NCBI GenBank assembly: GCA_000828835.1
Contig: AP014633.1
Coordinates: forward strand, 1,116,001-1,180,000
DNA: 64,000 nt
From: Thioploca ingrica
GTDB taxonomy: Bacteria > Pseudomonadota > Gammaproteobacteria > Beggiatoales > Beggiatoaceae
Direction of reading: 5' to 3'
Made by a program: the position numbers and the translations under genes. This document shows, one piece after another, positions 47,901-57,713 of this stretch. A model generated the notes under the pieces. That model searched no databases. It saw nothing but the letters and a program-made list of their open reading frames with translations, and had not been told where the DNA came from. Every line of letters begins with the position of its first letter. The stretch's first letter is position 1.

Positions 47901-48426
47901 GGGCTAAGGCTTGCTCACCATAAGTTACCGCCGCAGGATATTCTCCTAAGCTATTGTACACTAAGCTTATATTACCCAAAATATTGCCTTTACCGAGTTG
48001 ATCACCGCTAGCGGCTTGGAGAGTTAGGGCTTGTTGGTAATAATCCAAGGCGACTTGATACTGTCCCAAACTATAATTAACTAAACCAATATTAACGAGA
48101 TCAGCACTTTGGGCACTTTTATCTTGGCGTTCCCGATCAATGGCTAATGCTTGTTGGTAATGATGCAAAGCCGGTTGATAATGACCCTGCTGATAATGGA
48201 TAACGCCTAAATTAACCAGAAATTTACTGATATATTCCGGTTGATTCAGTAGTCGGGCTTGATTTAATGCGGATTGCCATTTTGTTAACGCCGTTGGATA
48301 ATCCGCAGCAACAAAGGCTTGTTTGGCTTCTTCATGTAATTGATCCAGCATTTTAGTTTGCTCAATGGCTTCTCCCTTGGCGAGCCCAACCATGAGCATC
48401 AATCCACATAACCAAAAATATCTCAT
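44932..48426 (-). CDS. Secreted TPR-CHAT domain protein
   Basis: From ATG at 48426 (GGAGG seven bases upstream): signal peptide (ends near AKGEA), then about 14 TPRs of 40 residues with the repeated pattern GDxxGxGxxLxNLGxVYxxLGQYxxAL, a helical linker (about 610-790), and a CHAT domain (about 820-1160). The CHAT domain is a caspase-like protease fold. The catalytic pair is seen as His in ATHG (about 1017) and Cys in SACNTG (about 1063). With a signal peptide it should act in the periplasm or outside. Its target is unknown. Confidence 0.88.
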   Translation of the reverse strand: MRYFWLCGLMLMVGLAKGEAIEQTKMLDQLHEEAKQAFVAADYPTALTKWQSALNQARLLNQPEYISKFLVNLGVIHYQQGHYQPALHHYQQALAIDRERQDKSAQSADLVNIGLVNYSLGQYQVALDYYQQALTLQAASGDQLGKGNILGNISLVYNSLGEYPAAVTYGEQALALHREHHDQQAIGDDLSNLGMVYDNLGEYTQALNYYQQAFAIRKELGDRYGMANSLANLGTAYQKVSNYPEALNYYQQALEIQKEVDDQGGMGKTLTNLGTIADSLGQYPQALEYYQQALLIHTKLGDQASLASNLANIGVVYDNLGQYQSALTYYQKSLDIQTAIGDQQGVGQTLSNLGIVYQNLGDFSSALTHYQQALKIQRDLGDKAGEANTLTNLGVVYNSQGQYPQALVHYSDALEIQQALGDKQRIGNNFSNLGVLYYNLGQSEPALGYLLQALTIRREIGDKVGESTDLGHLGVVYDSLDLSAKALTTYQQALASKQALKDKRGEEIVLSHLGALYANLGNYPAALEHFQPALQIDRELGDRQGEGADLANMGLIYQKLGQLQQAYTALQESVKQLDELGTDKRWYAHRGLATIQVQLNQNEAALTQYEQAIDIIEKLRTNLQDKTDKLAFISDKLYVYDEFITLLQALHQEHPNQGYDRKALEIFERKQGRIFLEEIGKSGATRFGRLPETITQQERSLTEQYSITQADLVAARNKPLLEQDQARIKTFTQQLATLTAEQTHLQNDIQQHYPDYYALKYPQPASVTALQNEVLQPDERLLIYAVMAHQTILWVVGPQQLAIFTLPLGEDKLRELVAYIRDVIINRLPEFVEESEPLYQLLLPESVQPLLAQAHTLYVVPTGPLYMLPFETLVTHTTEANIPHYLVEKYSISYLSSASLLKILREVQSRRQIQPNKKLLAFADPAYSSCQESATSRTVARARTVSQVRTKAYRDVLGAVCFPSLPETAAEANAIAALFNSTDNDLYLGKAANLKTLFQLNQANQLSDYRYVLFATHGLLPYEVDGLAQAALVLSHPETEGYLTTAKAFMLQLNADFINLSACNTGGGEKINGEGVMGLTRAFMYAGTSAIGVTLWSVESSSAENMSVGIFENLTQGHKAAEALRQIKLKMISGKANQPYYRHPFYWAPFVVYGDSSALAAKRQ

Positions 48427-48524
48427 GACACCCTCCAAAATAGACTCAGGTAAAAAAAAGAAAAAGTGATCTCACTGTATGGGCTATTATCGTCAGGATT
48501 TAAGTAGTTAACCAACTTTCATCA

Positions 48525-48555
48525 TAAAAAATACACCCGTTTGCCAAGGCGGGTG
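48525..48555 (-). terminator. Rho-independent terminator of the DUF2147 gene
   Basis: On the minus strand CACCCG (48555-48550) pairs with CGGGTG; wobble pairs extend the stem to nine, around a 4-base loop. It is followed by TATTTTTT. It lies 50 bases after the DUF2147 stop codon and before the TPR-CHAT gene, so the two are probably separate transcripts. Confidence 0.7.
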
Positions 48556-48603
48556 AATTAACTAACGGAATACCTACTTATCTAGTTTAGTTGAAAAAAG
48601 GAA

Positions 48604-49041
48604 TTATTTTACTCGTTGCCAAGTTTGAGTGCGGAAAAACAAACCTAAATAACCTCTCACTTTTAACTGATCTTGTTCTAACCAAATTTTGCAATCGTAA
48701 ATTTTGCCATTAGCCGGATCGAGAATTTTACCCCCTGACCATTCCTTGTTTTTCGGTTCTAGTTGTTCTAAAATGACCATACCAATCACCTTCTGGTTTT
48801 TACGGTAATCCGTACACTTATGGCAAACCGGATTGGGATCTTCTTCAGGTTTCCGAAAGAGTTGCACAATTTTGCCGTAAACTTTGCCCGCCTGCTCATC
48901 AATTTGCACAATGGACTTGGGTTTACCGGTCTCATCATCGATAGTTTGCCATTGACCGATTATGGCCGCGTTTTGAGCACAAGCATTTCCTGTTATTATA
49001 AATAATAATAGCAAAAATAAATTAATTACTGGTTTTAGCAT
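48604..49041 (-). CDS. DUF2147 secreted protein
   Basis: Signal peptide (residues 1-22, ends CAQNA), then a single DUF2147 domain: IGQWQTIDDETGKPKSIVQI, YGKIVQLFRKP, GMVILEQL, GGKILDPANGKIYDCK and VRGYLG. It forms a small beta-barrel-like domain of unknown function, about 145 residues as usual. The extra pair PVCHKC is in the middle. It ends in a strong terminator. Confidence 0.88.
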   Translation of the reverse strand: MLKPVINLFLLLLFIITGNACAQNAAIIGQWQTIDDETGKPKSIVQIDEQAGKVYGKIVQLFRKPEEDPNPVCHKCTDYRKNQKVIGMVILEQLEPKNKEWSGGKILDPANGKIYDCKIWLEQDQLKVRGYLGLFFRTQTWQRVK

Positions 49042-49231
49042 AAAGTTGCTTCCTTGACATGAAAAAAAAGTATACTACATTACTGAGTGATGAAAACCAA
49101 TTGGGAATACCACCTTTCTTAATCAAGCTCATCTGGTTAACCAGCCACTGATTAACAGAATTTTATCTGTGCCTATTGAAGAATATTTATTCTTAAACAG
49201 CTACTGTCATTTTTTCCCCAGTTCTCTACTT

Positions 49232-50026
49232 ATGCAATTAGAAATTATCAGTCGATTGCCGTCAACGAAATCCACTAAACCACCTATTTTATGTATACAT
49301 GGCGCCTATAATCGTGCTTGGTGTTGGGATAAATATTTTTTACCTTATTTTGCGCAAGCGGGTTATCCGGCTTATGCTTTAAGTTTGCGTGGTCATGGTA
49401 ACAGTGCGGGTGCCAACCGATTATATTGGGCTAGTTTAGCGGATTATGTGCATGATGTCGCCCAAGTGAGTCAGAATTTAGCACAACCCCCTATCCTCAT
49501 TGGTCACTCCATGGGGGGTATGATTGTACAAAAATACTGGGAGGCACATCATTCTCACCCAGCGGCTATCCTGATGGCTTCTGTTCCTCCCTGTGGTTTA
49601 TGGAGTCCCTCTATTTATTTAGCTTGTCAAGATCCTGAGTTACTTTGGCAACTCAATCTCATTCAATTCTTCGGGCTACGTTTTGTTACCCCCTCATTGC
49701 TGAAGAAAGCACTATTTTCTGAACCGACCACGGCTGAAATCATCCAAAATTATTTAGCCCAGTTACAACCGGAATCTCAACGTGTTATCTTAGACATGTT
49801 ATGGTTAGATTTACCGACTTTACATTCGCAACCAACTTCACCCTTGTTAGTATTAGGTGCCGCCAACGATAAGGTTTTTCCTCAATTCTTAGTCAATTGG
49901 ACCGCTAAAATCTATGATACCCAAGCGCATATTTTTCCCAACATGGCTCATACCATGATGTTAGAACCTGCCTGGCAAAAAGTGGCCGATTATATTTTGT
50001 CTTGGCTTCAAGAACGAAAGCTATAA
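49232..50026 (+). CDS. Alpha/beta hydrolase
   Basis: Catalytic features are ILCIHGAYNRAWCW (oxyanion), GHSMGG with the nucleophile Ser (near residue 95), an Asp in GAANDKV and the C-terminal HTMM histidine. It is cytoplasmic, with no signal. I take ATG at 49232; a GTG frame from 49169 adds a poorly conserved 21 residues. The substrate is unknown; esters or peptides are possible. It is divergent from the DUF2147 gene. Confidence 0.78.
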   Translation: MQLEIISRLPSTKSTKPPILCIHGAYNRAWCWDKYFLPYFAQAGYPAYALSLRGHGNSAGANRLYWASLADYVHDVAQVSQNLAQPPILIGHSMGGMIVQKYWEAHHSHPAAILMASVPPCGLWSPSIYLACQDPELLWQLNLIQFFGLRFVTPSLLKKALFSEPTTAEIIQNYLAQLQPESQRVILDMLWLDLPTLHSQPTSPLLVLGAANDKVFPQFLVNWTAKIYDTQAHIFPNMAHTMMLEPAWQKVADYILSWLQERKL

Positions 50027-50143
50027 ACTCGTTTAAATACGAGACACACACTTTAGTAAATAATGAATTAAGGCAGTGAAAAAGTGACTAATGAATGAAG
50101 CACTTTTATAAAAAGTATAGAATTTTAAATACTTTCAAGCGCA

Positions 50144-50818
50144 ATGACGCTTGTTGGTTGGGAAACAATGACTATGAATGCGATTACTACTTATCAACCG
50201 ATTGTATTCATCGTGGATGATAATAAACAAATCCATGTATACATCACTAAATTAATGGAATCAATTCATCTTAATGTTATTTCTTACTACTGCGCTAAAG
50301 ACTTTTTAGAAAACTTTCAACCGAATCAACCCGGTTGTTTATTACTGGATCTACGGATGCCAGATATGAGTGGTCTTGAGCTTTATGAACGGATGAGAAT
50401 ACAAGATATTTGCTTACCGGTTATTATGCTGACTTCTTATGGTGATGTGGCTACTGTAAAACGAGCTTTCATTGGAAAAATCTTTGATTTTATTGAAAAG
50501 CCATTTTCTCAACAATATTTACTTGAACAAGTTCAAAAAGCCATTAAACAAGATACGATTTGTCGTGAAGAAAAACAGAAACGACAAGAATTACAAGCTC
50601 GATTAGATACACTGACGCTCAAAGAACGTGAAGTGATGATGAAATTAGTACAAGGTCAATCGATTAAAGCGATCGCTTATGAACTCAGTATTACCCATAA
50701 AACCGTTGATAACCATAAAGCCAGCATCATGAAAAAAATGCAGGTTCATAACCTAGTTGAGTTAGTCCATATTGCCTCATTTTGTAATTTACTACCCCCC
50801 CCTTATAATCTAATTTAA
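50144..50818 (+). CDS. FixJ-type response regulator (REC-LuxR HTH)
   Basis: Receiver: VDDNKQIHVY, phospho-Asp in LLLDLRMPDMSG, FIEKPF. A LuxR-type helix-turn-helix follows (LTLKEREVMMKLVQGQSI, KTVDNHKASIMKK). The FixJ/NarL subgroup with LRMP is typical for regulators controlled by soluble PAS or heme kinases. No sensor kinase is adjacent. ATG at 50144; ATGs 24 and 30 bases later are alternative starts. Confidence 0.88.
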   Translation: MTLVGWETMTMNAITTYQPIVFIVDDNKQIHVYITKLMESIHLNVISYYCAKDFLENFQPNQPGCLLLDLRMPDMSGLELYERMRIQDICLPVIMLTSYGDVATVKRAFIGKIFDFIEKPFSQQYLLEQVQKAIKQDTICREEKQKRQELQARLDTLTLKEREVMMKLVQGQSIKAIAYELSITHKTVDNHKASIMKKMQVHNLVELVHIASFCNLLPPPYNLI

Positions 50819-51241
50819 GGTTGTCATTTAAATTTTGCATTAACTTAACTCTATTGAACTAAAACTAAGAAGAAGGTTACCATCACTTCATTTCCTTCGG
50901 TTAGCTTAAAAAATAGGAACTTTTCCTAAGTTGCTGTGACTTTTTCCTATTTTTCTCCGCTTTTTTTCCTATTTTTCCTATTTATCTGGGTAGTTATTCC
51001 CGTAGTCAACCGCTTTATTATCGATATAATTTTAAGCAAAAAAAATTCAGCAAGCGTCTCTTATAGATTGAATTATCCTCATCTAAGATATCGGTTGAAA
51101 CCCTGGCGCTGCGCGCTGGTCGATGATATACCTAACAGCGACGCAGCGTTTTTCGCTGCGCTTTGTCATTGCAAAAGCGTAGCGTCCTTATATAATTATT
51201 ATCAGTAACCCGGTTAACAATTCGACATTGCTGATAACGAT
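50819..51241. other. 423-base gap with GC-rich palindromic repeat
   Basis: The gap has a T-rich first half. A repetitive GC-rich tract at about 51103-51183 contains a perfect hairpin CGCAGCG-TTTTT-CGCTGCG (51142-51160). It stands out in base composition from its surroundings. I see no convincing gene. Confidence 0.45.
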
Positions 51242-53338
51242 TTACTGTTCATTGATAACGGCTAGTTGTTCACTGATAACGGCTAACTGTTTTTGCAGTT
51301 GATTTTCATAGCGGTTTGAAGTGGTAGCAATTTGTTTTTGAACGAGTTCAAGTAATTGATCGCGACTATAACTTTCTTTCTGAAAAATGGTGTCTACATA
51401 ACCATGAAGATGGGCTTGATCTTCGGTACTTAGCTTGGTAGAGGTTAATACCACCACCGGAAGAGAACGCCATTTGGGGTTTTCTCGTAAATGAGCAACA
51501 AATTCAAAACCGTCCATTTCTGGCATCAGCAAATCTAAAATAATCAGCGAAGGCTTCTTATCCTCAAGATGTTCTAAGGCAACTTTGCCGTTTTCAGCTT
51601 TAAACACTCGCCAGCCTTCATTTTTAAGCATGGTTGCCATGACCTCACGAGTAATCACATCATCTTCAACAATCATAACCAGGCGTTGCGAATCGTCTCC
51701 AATTCGATATTTATTTAACACGGATGCTAATTGATCCCGTCCCACTGGTTTAACCAGATAATCGGTAGCACCCATAGCAGAACCCATATTTTTATGTTCT
51801 TCAATTGAAGTCATGATAACGGGAATATCGAACAAGACCGGATCGGCTTTTAACCGCGATAATACTCGCCAACCGTCCATACCTGGCATTTGAACATCCA
51901 GAATAATGGCATCTGGACGCAGTTTATTGGCTAACTTAAGTCCTTCTTCACCCTCTGCGGTGACCGCAACTGAGTAACCTAATTTACTCAGGTAGTTCTT
52001 AAATAGGTCACGCATAATTTTATCGTCATCAATAACTAAAATAATCTTACTCCCTTCTTTAGCGATATTGGCTTCGCTGCCGGTCGAGTCTTCATCCCTC
52101 ACCGGTTCTTCAATGCGAACTTGAGTGGGTAGATGAATAATAAAGGTACTTCCTTGTCCAAATTCACTTTCAACCCGGATTGATCCACCCATCATTTCGG
52201 CAAATTCTTTAGTAATGGCTAAACCTAAACCGGTGCCGCCAAAACGACGGGTGGTAGACGCATCCACTTGAGTAAAAGGTTGAAACAATTTTTTCTGTTG
52301 TTCTAGTGTCATGCCAATCCCTTCATCTTTAATACTAAAACAAATGGCTTCTTTTTTATCAATATCGGTATGACGAGTCACTTCAAGATAAATACGACCA
52401 TTTTCAGTGAATTTAGCGGCATTAGTTAATAAATTAAATAAAATTTGCCGGGTTTTAGTCAAATCAGCATAAATATGACCTAACCTATTCGTAATATTGA
52501 CTTCTAATTGATTCGATTTTTTATCGGCAAGCGGTTGAATAGTGACAACCACTTCATTCAGCAACGTTTCAACTTCAAACGTTTCCAAGTAAAGCTCCAT
52601 TTTACCTGATTCAATTTTAGAGAGATCAAGTATGTCATTGATCAGTCCAAGTAAATGCTTACCGGCAGCGTGAATTTTTTCTAAATCAGCAACAAAATCA
52701 AGGATGCCTAAATCTTCCGCATCTTCTCTTAGCATTTCACTATAGCCAATAATGGCATTCATGGGGGTGCGCAACTCATGGCTCATATTGGCTAAAAATT
52801 GGCTTTTAGCCAAATTAGCTGCTTCTGCCATTTCTTTCGCGGTATTAAGTTCAGTCGTTCGTTCTTCAACCTTGTTCTCTAATTCATTGGCATAAGCTAA
52901 TATTTCCTGATCGCGCAGAGCGATTTCCTGTTCTAGCTTTTCGCGCAAGCGGTACAATTCAACATGGGTTCGTACCCTGGCTAGAAGTTCTTCTTCCTGA
53001 AAAGGCTTATGCACATAATCAACACCACCGGTAGCAAAGGCGCGTAATTTATCTTCCGCATTCGCCAATGCGGATAAGAATAACACCGGAATCTGTGCTA
53101 AATTGTTATCCATTTTCAGGCGGCGGCAAGTTTCATAACCATCCCAGCCGGGCATTGCTACATCTAATAAAATCAAATCGGGTCGTTCTTGCTTAGCTAT
53201 TTCAAACGCTTTTTCACCGCTTTTCGCTAAAAGCACTTGAAATCCTTCTTGTTGTAGGATTGCATTTAACAAAGCGAGATTAGTTAAGGTATCGTCTACG
53301 ACTAAAATGACGGGTTTATTAAAACTCACATCGATCAC
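51242..53338 (-). CDS. Soluble hybrid histidine kinase, REC-HK-REC-REC
   Basis: Receiver (residues 1-125, DVAMPGWDG), coiled coil (130-175), HisKA with phospho-His in [15 protein letters not shown], HATPase ([12 protein letters not shown]), then receivers two and three ([22 protein letters not shown]). No membrane segment is present, so the input is a phosphoryl group or protein contact. The start is GTG at 53338. The C-terminus is two 7-residue copies, LAVISEQ and LAVINEQ, encoded by a DNA repeat ending at the stop codon. Confidence 0.92.
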   Translation of the reverse strand: MIDVSFNKPVILVVDDTLTNLALLNAILQQEGFQVLLAKSGEKAFEIAKQERPDLILLDVAMPGWDGYETCRRLKMDNNLAQIPVLFLSALANAEDKLRAFATGGVDYVHKPFQEEELLARVRTHVELYRLREKLEQEIALRDQEILAYANELENKVEERTTELNTAKEMAEAANLAKSQFLANMSHELRTPMNAIIGYSEMLREDAEDLGILDFVADLEKIHAAGKHLLGLINDILDLSKIESGKMELYLETFEVETLLNEVVVTIQPLADKKSNQLEVNITNRLGHIYADLTKTRQILFNLLTNAAKFTENGRIYLEVTRHTDIDKKEAICFSIKDEGIGMTLEQQKKLFQPFTQVDASTTRRFGGTGLGLAITKEFAEMMGGSIRVESEFGQGSTFIIHLPTQVRIEEPVRDEDSTGSEANIAKEGSKIILVIDDDKIMRDLFKNYLSKLGYSVAVTAEGEEGLKLANKLRPDAIILDVQMPGMDGWRVLSRLKADPVLFDIPVIMTSIEEHKNMGSAMGATDYLVKPVGRDQLASVLNKYRIGDDSQRLVMIVEDDVITREVMATMLKNEGWRVFKAENGKVALEHLEDKKPSLIILDLLMPEMDGFEFVAHLRENPKWRSLPVVVLTSTKLSTEDQAHLHGYVDTIFQKESYSRDQLLELVQKQIATTSNRYENQLQKQLAVISEQLAVINEQ

Positions 53339-53423
53339 CTATCAATCAATCTTTTGCTGTTAGGGGCATTGGAATTATTGGGCAGCATTTTCTCAAAGAG
53401 AAATTTTGTTTAACTGCATGACT

Positions 53424-55403
53424 TTATATTAACAATGATTTTTTAGTCAATTCATTAAAATTTTGTAACCAAGTTTCGACTTGTTTGCTGAAACTTTCTT
53501 GTTCTGGTGGCGTGATACCTTGCGGATCAAAACGGTAACGTTGATGTAACCCCAACAAAGTTTGCAAGTGAGCCGGTGACCATAGTGGTGCTTGAATTCG
53601 CTTAACCCAAGTCGTTATGGTTTCTCCTGGCAAGCGGACATAACCGGCTGTTTGTAATTGTGCTATTATTTGGTAAAAAGGCGAATCGGCACCGGGATTA
53701 AGCGTTTGGTTATCGACAGCAGCGACCGCTGGTCGGGAACGTGCTATTTTTTGCCTAGAATACAGCCGCCATATTAATATTAAACCCAAAGGTGGAATTA
53801 ACCAAATCAGCCAATCAGAAGTCCCGGCTGACTCACGCCAGCGCCATTGGAAAAATTGATAAGTCAACCAGGAGCCCAAATCATAAAGCGGTTGCCACCA
53901 AGCAGTCTGCTCTTCTTCTAAATCCAACCACCCACTAGGGGTCGTATCCACTTCCACCCAACGTCCTTCAATATAAGCCAATGCCCAAGCATGAGCATGA
54001 CGTTTACGCACCACATAAGCCTTTTCAAGTTCACTAAATTCTTCGACCATATAACCAGCCGCATAACGCGATGGAATTCCCGCAGCACGCAATAGTAACA
54101 CGGTTGCTGTCGCAAAGTATTCACAATGCCCCGCACGACTATGATATAAAAAGTACTCCAGTGGTTGGATATCAGTTGAGGTTGTCAACTGCAGTGAATA
54201 GTGGAAATGTTGCTTAAAAAATCGGGCTAAAGTGAGTAGCACTTCCTGCGGGCGCTGCTGTGGTAAACCTAATTCATTTGATAAATTAATGATATATTTT
54301 TTTTCAGCTGCTGGCAAATCTTGATCGAGCTGAGTTGGAGGACTATCTAAAGGGGTATCTTGACTAAAATCAGCTTGATATCTTATTAATCCCGGACCTT
54401 GTTCCACTTTCACGGCACCGAATGGATTTTGTTGTACAATAGGGACTATTAAATGCGAAACTTGATAAGTACCATGAGGCAAAGTGAGTATGCCATTCCC
54501 TCTGGGTAGATAAGCAGCAATCTTGACTATAGCAGAGTGAGCTTGAAGAGTTGAGGGTGGTAAAGCCCAAGGCGTGAAAACCCAAGTCCCTTCTTGACTA
54601 GCGGTTATGGGCGTAAAATGGGCTGATTTAGCTCGCCAAGTGGTTTGAAAATAAGAATTATAGCTGGCTTGACGTAAGCGCATGGGAACGGGTGCCTCAA
54701 CTCGAAGAATAATGCGGTCAGATTGTTTAAGTTTGCCAATATCACCAATCGCGGTACTTTGTCGATAAGTGTCTCGGTCTTGCCAAAGCATACCCAAGAT
54801 AAATTCCTCTATCTCCGATTGTAAGCGAAACAGTCCTTGCTGGCTTAAATAGGCTACCGCGATGGTCAGCATCCATACCACTCCCCAAACCACGACGTGG
54901 TGATGGCGAGGACGTGTTACCCATAATCCCCAAGTGACTAACCAGCACATGCCGGTGAAAAACCAAGCTGCACGACTGGTACTCGCTGACAAGAGACACA
55001 TCAGCATATAGGGATAAGACAGATCAATACGGGTATGAGAATCGGTTTTTCCTTGGGCTTCGTAGCGGCGTAGCGACAGAAATAAGCTACTTAATTTAAT
55101 CGAACCCTGCGTACTATAAATTTGAGTCGTGATTAATAAAAAAAATACGATGGGTAACCATTTTAATAAAGTCATTAACCCATAGATAGAATCTTGACTT
55201 AAAAGATATAGACTGATGATGACTAAAGTAAAAGAAGTAAAATCAGTGACTCGGTTAAAATCTTTATCGACGAGTGCCCAGCGCCAATTAACCCAACGTG
55301 CTCCTTCTAAAATCAATGCCATCGGTAGCGCCCATGAGGATAATTGGCTTTGCCATCCCCAGAATAGAAGGATACAACCGAGGAGAAAAGGAGGACTATT
55401 CAT
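53424..55403 (-). CDS. tgpA: TgpA-like transmembrane transglutaminase-fold protein
   Basis: Five to six N-terminal membrane segments (about 1-190), a periplasmic transglutaminase-like domain with the catalytic Cys in AGHCEYFATATVLLLRAAG, His in RHAHAWALAYIEGRWVEVD and Asp in VDTTPSGW, then another membrane segment and a C-terminal cytoplasmic DUF4129-like part. TgpA is essential in Pseudomonas and acts in the envelope; its substrate is unknown. Its ATG overlaps the DUF58 stop (ATGA), the usual moxR-DUF58-tgpA order. Confidence 0.88.
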   Translation of the reverse strand: MNSPPFLLGCILLFWGWQSQLSSWALPMALILEGARWVNWRWALVDKDFNRVTDFTSFTLVIISLYLLSQDSIYGLMTLLKWLPIVFFLLITTQIYSTQGSIKLSSLFLSLRRYEAQGKTDSHTRIDLSYPYMLMCLLSASTSRAAWFFTGMCWLVTWGLWVTRPRHHHVVVWGVVWMLTIAVAYLSQQGLFRLQSEIEEFILGMLWQDRDTYRQSTAIGDIGKLKQSDRIILRVEAPVPMRLRQASYNSYFQTTWRAKSAHFTPITASQEGTWVFTPWALPPSTLQAHSAIVKIAAYLPRGNGILTLPHGTYQVSHLIVPIVQQNPFGAVKVEQGPGLIRYQADFSQDTPLDSPPTQLDQDLPAAEKKYIINLSNELGLPQQRPQEVLLTLARFFKQHFHYSLQLTTSTDIQPLEYFLYHSRAGHCEYFATATVLLLRAAGIPSRYAAGYMVEEFSELEKAYVVRKRHAHAWALAYIEGRWVEVDTTPSGWLDLEEEQTAWWQPLYDLGSWLTYQFFQWRWRESAGTSDWLIWLIPPLGLILIWRLYSRQKIARSRPAVAAVDNQTLNPGADSPFYQIIAQLQTAGYVRLPGETITTWVKRIQAPLWSPAHLQTLLGLHQRYRFDPQGITPPEQESFSKQVETWLQNFNELTKKSLLI

Positions 55404-56764
55404 AAATTGATTAATTTTTCTGCTAATTGATCAATCAGTAACACCTGGACTTCAGGAAATTTTTGCCGATCGATTTCGAGTTCCGTTTCACTGACGATTA
55501 CCACTAACAGAGAAATACCTTTGTTTTTCAATGATTGTATCAACCGTTGCCGCTCGGTATCCCAATTGAGTAACACACATAGACTACCACTTAGAGAGGG
55601 GGTATGTTCCATGACTAAGGAATAAAGTTGGGTGAAAGGCTGATCGGTACAGACTTCCACACAAGCTAGAATTTCTAACAATTGATCCGTTTGAGATAAT
55701 CCTCGACCACTGGTAAAACAATAAGCTTGGGTACCCACTAACATCAGATCTAACAAAATTTCTTGACTACGAGGTGCACAAGCAAAAGAAGCCGCTACCG
55801 CTACCGCTGACTCAAACAATTCTCCGACGACTTGCATCGTAAAAGTATCTAAAATCAAGGCATGACGGACAAAAAATTCATCTTGAAATTCTTTGACAAC
55901 CGGTTTACCGATTTTGGCCCAACTTTTCCAATGAATATGACGTAATGGATCACCGGGACGATATTCGCGTAACCCGACAAATTCTTCGGCTTCTCCCACT
56001 GACAAGGCTAATTGGACCCCACCACGTTGATATCTTCGGGAACTAGAAAGAAAAAGGGGAGATACCGGATAACGCTTAGGTAAAACTAATAACTTTTCTG
56101 GAAGAGGCAACGTATATAACGCATTAAACAATCCTAATGGATCAGAACGAGCAAAGCTCATACCAGTGAATTGGATATATCCCCTCCGCAAGGGAGTGAG
56201 ATTCATGGTTATCGTTATATTTTGACTGGTTGACGGGCGAGATAATTTGGAATCGGTTGGTGGCAAAGGCGGTAAACTGGACTCAATACTATCCGCACCT
56301 TTATTCAGATTAACTAACCACAGCCAACGGGGGTAGCCTACATAATTATCGAACCAATTACGTTGTTCATGACCGGGTTCTTTGGCGCGTAAGAATAATT
56401 CAAAACTCGGTTGTTGGCGTTGAATATTTTCTCGTAATATTAAACCGCGTTGCCAGCGAGGCGTTTTATTTTGCACCCCAATACGATAGTGTAAAGTTTC
56501 ACCCACGGTCGCAAATTGAGGTAACTCCCGTTGAGCAGTTAAACGAATCCGCCCCCACCAACTGGTTAAAATCGCTAATAATATCAGCGCCAATAACAGA
56601 GAAAATAATTGATAAGCCCAAGTTTGTCGAGTATCAATTCCAAAAACCCCGGCTGCAATTAATCCGCCTAATACTAATTGACCCGCTTTAGTAAACCGTT
56701 GTCGTATCCAATTATCTAAAGCCAATACAATCCGAAAATTACGAAATAAAACCCGTCTAAGCAT
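55400..56764 (-). CDS. DUF58 domain protein
   Basis: Two membrane segments near the N-terminus (LVLGGLIAAGVFG, LFSLLLALILLAILTSW), then a DUF58 domain (about 245-320) with FVGLREYRPGDPLRHIHWK and the linked VWA-like part. The DUF58 motif R-Y-P-G-D-x-x-R-x-I-x-W is clear. It lies between moxR and tgpA with 7-base and ATGA junctions. The operon is known for complex assembly and envelope roles. Confidence 0.88.
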   Translation of the reverse strand: MLRRVLFRNFRIVLALDNWIRQRFTKAGQLVLGGLIAAGVFGIDTRQTWAYQLFSLLLALILLAILTSWWGRIRLTAQRELPQFATVGETLHYRIGVQNKTPRWQRGLILRENIQRQQPSFELFLRAKEPGHEQRNWFDNYVGYPRWLWLVNLNKGADSIESSLPPLPPTDSKLSRPSTSQNITITMNLTPLRRGYIQFTGMSFARSDPLGLFNALYTLPLPEKLLVLPKRYPVSPLFLSSSRRYQRGGVQLALSVGEAEEFVGLREYRPGDPLRHIHWKSWAKIGKPVVKEFQDEFFVRHALILDTFTMQVVGELFESAVAVAASFACAPRSQEILLDLMLVGTQAYCFTSGRGLSQTDQLLEILACVEVCTDQPFTQLYSLVMEHTPSLSGSLCVLLNWDTERQRLIQSLKNKGISLLVVIVSETELEIDRQKFPEVQVLLIDQLAEKLINL

Positions 56765-56771
56765 TTTTTAT

Positions 56772-57713
56772 TTAAAAAGGTACTGGAATCTGACGTAAAA
56801 TATCAATTACCACCGATTTATCGCTGACTCCACTAAATCGTGCTTGTGAATCAACTTTGAGACGATGAGCAATCACCGGAACCGCAATTTCTTGAATATG
56901 TTCTGGTGTAACAAATTCCATACCATCAAACAAAGCCAGTGCTTGTGCTGTTTTCATCAAAGTGAGAGAAGCACGTGGACTGGCGCCAATTTGCACTCCC
57001 GTGGCATGACGAGTCTCCCTCACAATATCAACAATATAGCGTTTTAACTCGGCACTAATGCGTATGTCCTGAGCTGATTTTCTTAACGTATAAATATCTT
57101 CTCTACTCGCACAGGAGATTAACGGTTTCGGCGGTTGTTGGTGATTAGACAGAATCGTAACTTCTTCTTCAGCACTGACGTAACCTAAATTAAAACGCAT
57201 GGCAAAGCGATCCATTTGCGCTTCGGGTAACGGATAAGTGCCGTGAAATTCCAAAGGATTTTGCGTAGCCACGACGAAAAATAATTCCCCAAGAGAATAT
57301 CTCGTGCCATCTAAACTCACTTGTTTTTCTCCCATCGCTTCTAATAAAGCCGACTGAGTTCGAGGAGAAGCCCGGTTAATTTCATCCGCCAATAAAATAT
57401 CAGTAAAAATCGGGCCTTTATGAAAGCGAAAATTGTGTTCATGTTGATCAAAAATAGATACGCCCAAAATATCTGAAGGTAATAAATCTGGCGTAAATTG
57501 AATCCGCTGAAAATGGAGTTGCAGAGATTGAGCTAATGCTTTCGCTAAAGTGGTTTTACCGGTACCGGGTAAATCTTCCAGCAAAATATGTCCACCACTC
57601 GCAAAAGCCGCTAAGAGTTTTCTAATCGCATTCGTTTGACCGGTAATGACTTTTTCAAGATTAGCCACAATATTTTGGTAAATCGTAACTGGAGAACGTA
57701 TATTGATATCCAT
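56772..57713 (-). CDS. moxR: MoxR-family AAA+ ATPase
   Basis: Walker A DLPGTGKTT, Walker B LLADEINRASPRTQ, sensor ATQNPLEFHGTYPLPEAQMD and GASPRASL are the MoxR signature. MoxR proteins are chaperone-like ATPases that assemble metal or complex cofactors. I start at ATG 57713 (313 residues); the longer TTG frame adds 31 unconserved residues. First gene of the moxR-DUF58-tgpA unit. Confidence 0.92.
   Translation of the reverse strand: MDINIRSPVTIYQNIVANLEKVITGQTNAIRKLLAAFASGGHILLEDLPGTGKTTLAKALAQSLQLHFQRIQFTPDLLPSDILGVSIFDQHEHNFRFHKGPIFTDILLADEINRASPRTQSALLEAMGEKQVSLDGTRYSLGELFFVVATQNPLEFHGTYPLPEAQMDRFAMRFNLGYVSAEEEVTILSNHQQPPKPLISCASREDIYTLRKSAQDIRISAELKRYIVDIVRETRHATGVQIGASPRASLTLMKTAQALALFDGMEFVTPEHIQEIAVPVIAHRLKVDSQARFSGVSDKSVVIDILRQIPVPF

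Noticed and set aside
50936-51208. 90-residue frame after the FixJ-type regulator
   Set aside because: It starts with GTG without ribosome site, the first half is T-rich, and the second half is the GC-rich repeat. It does not look like a protein.
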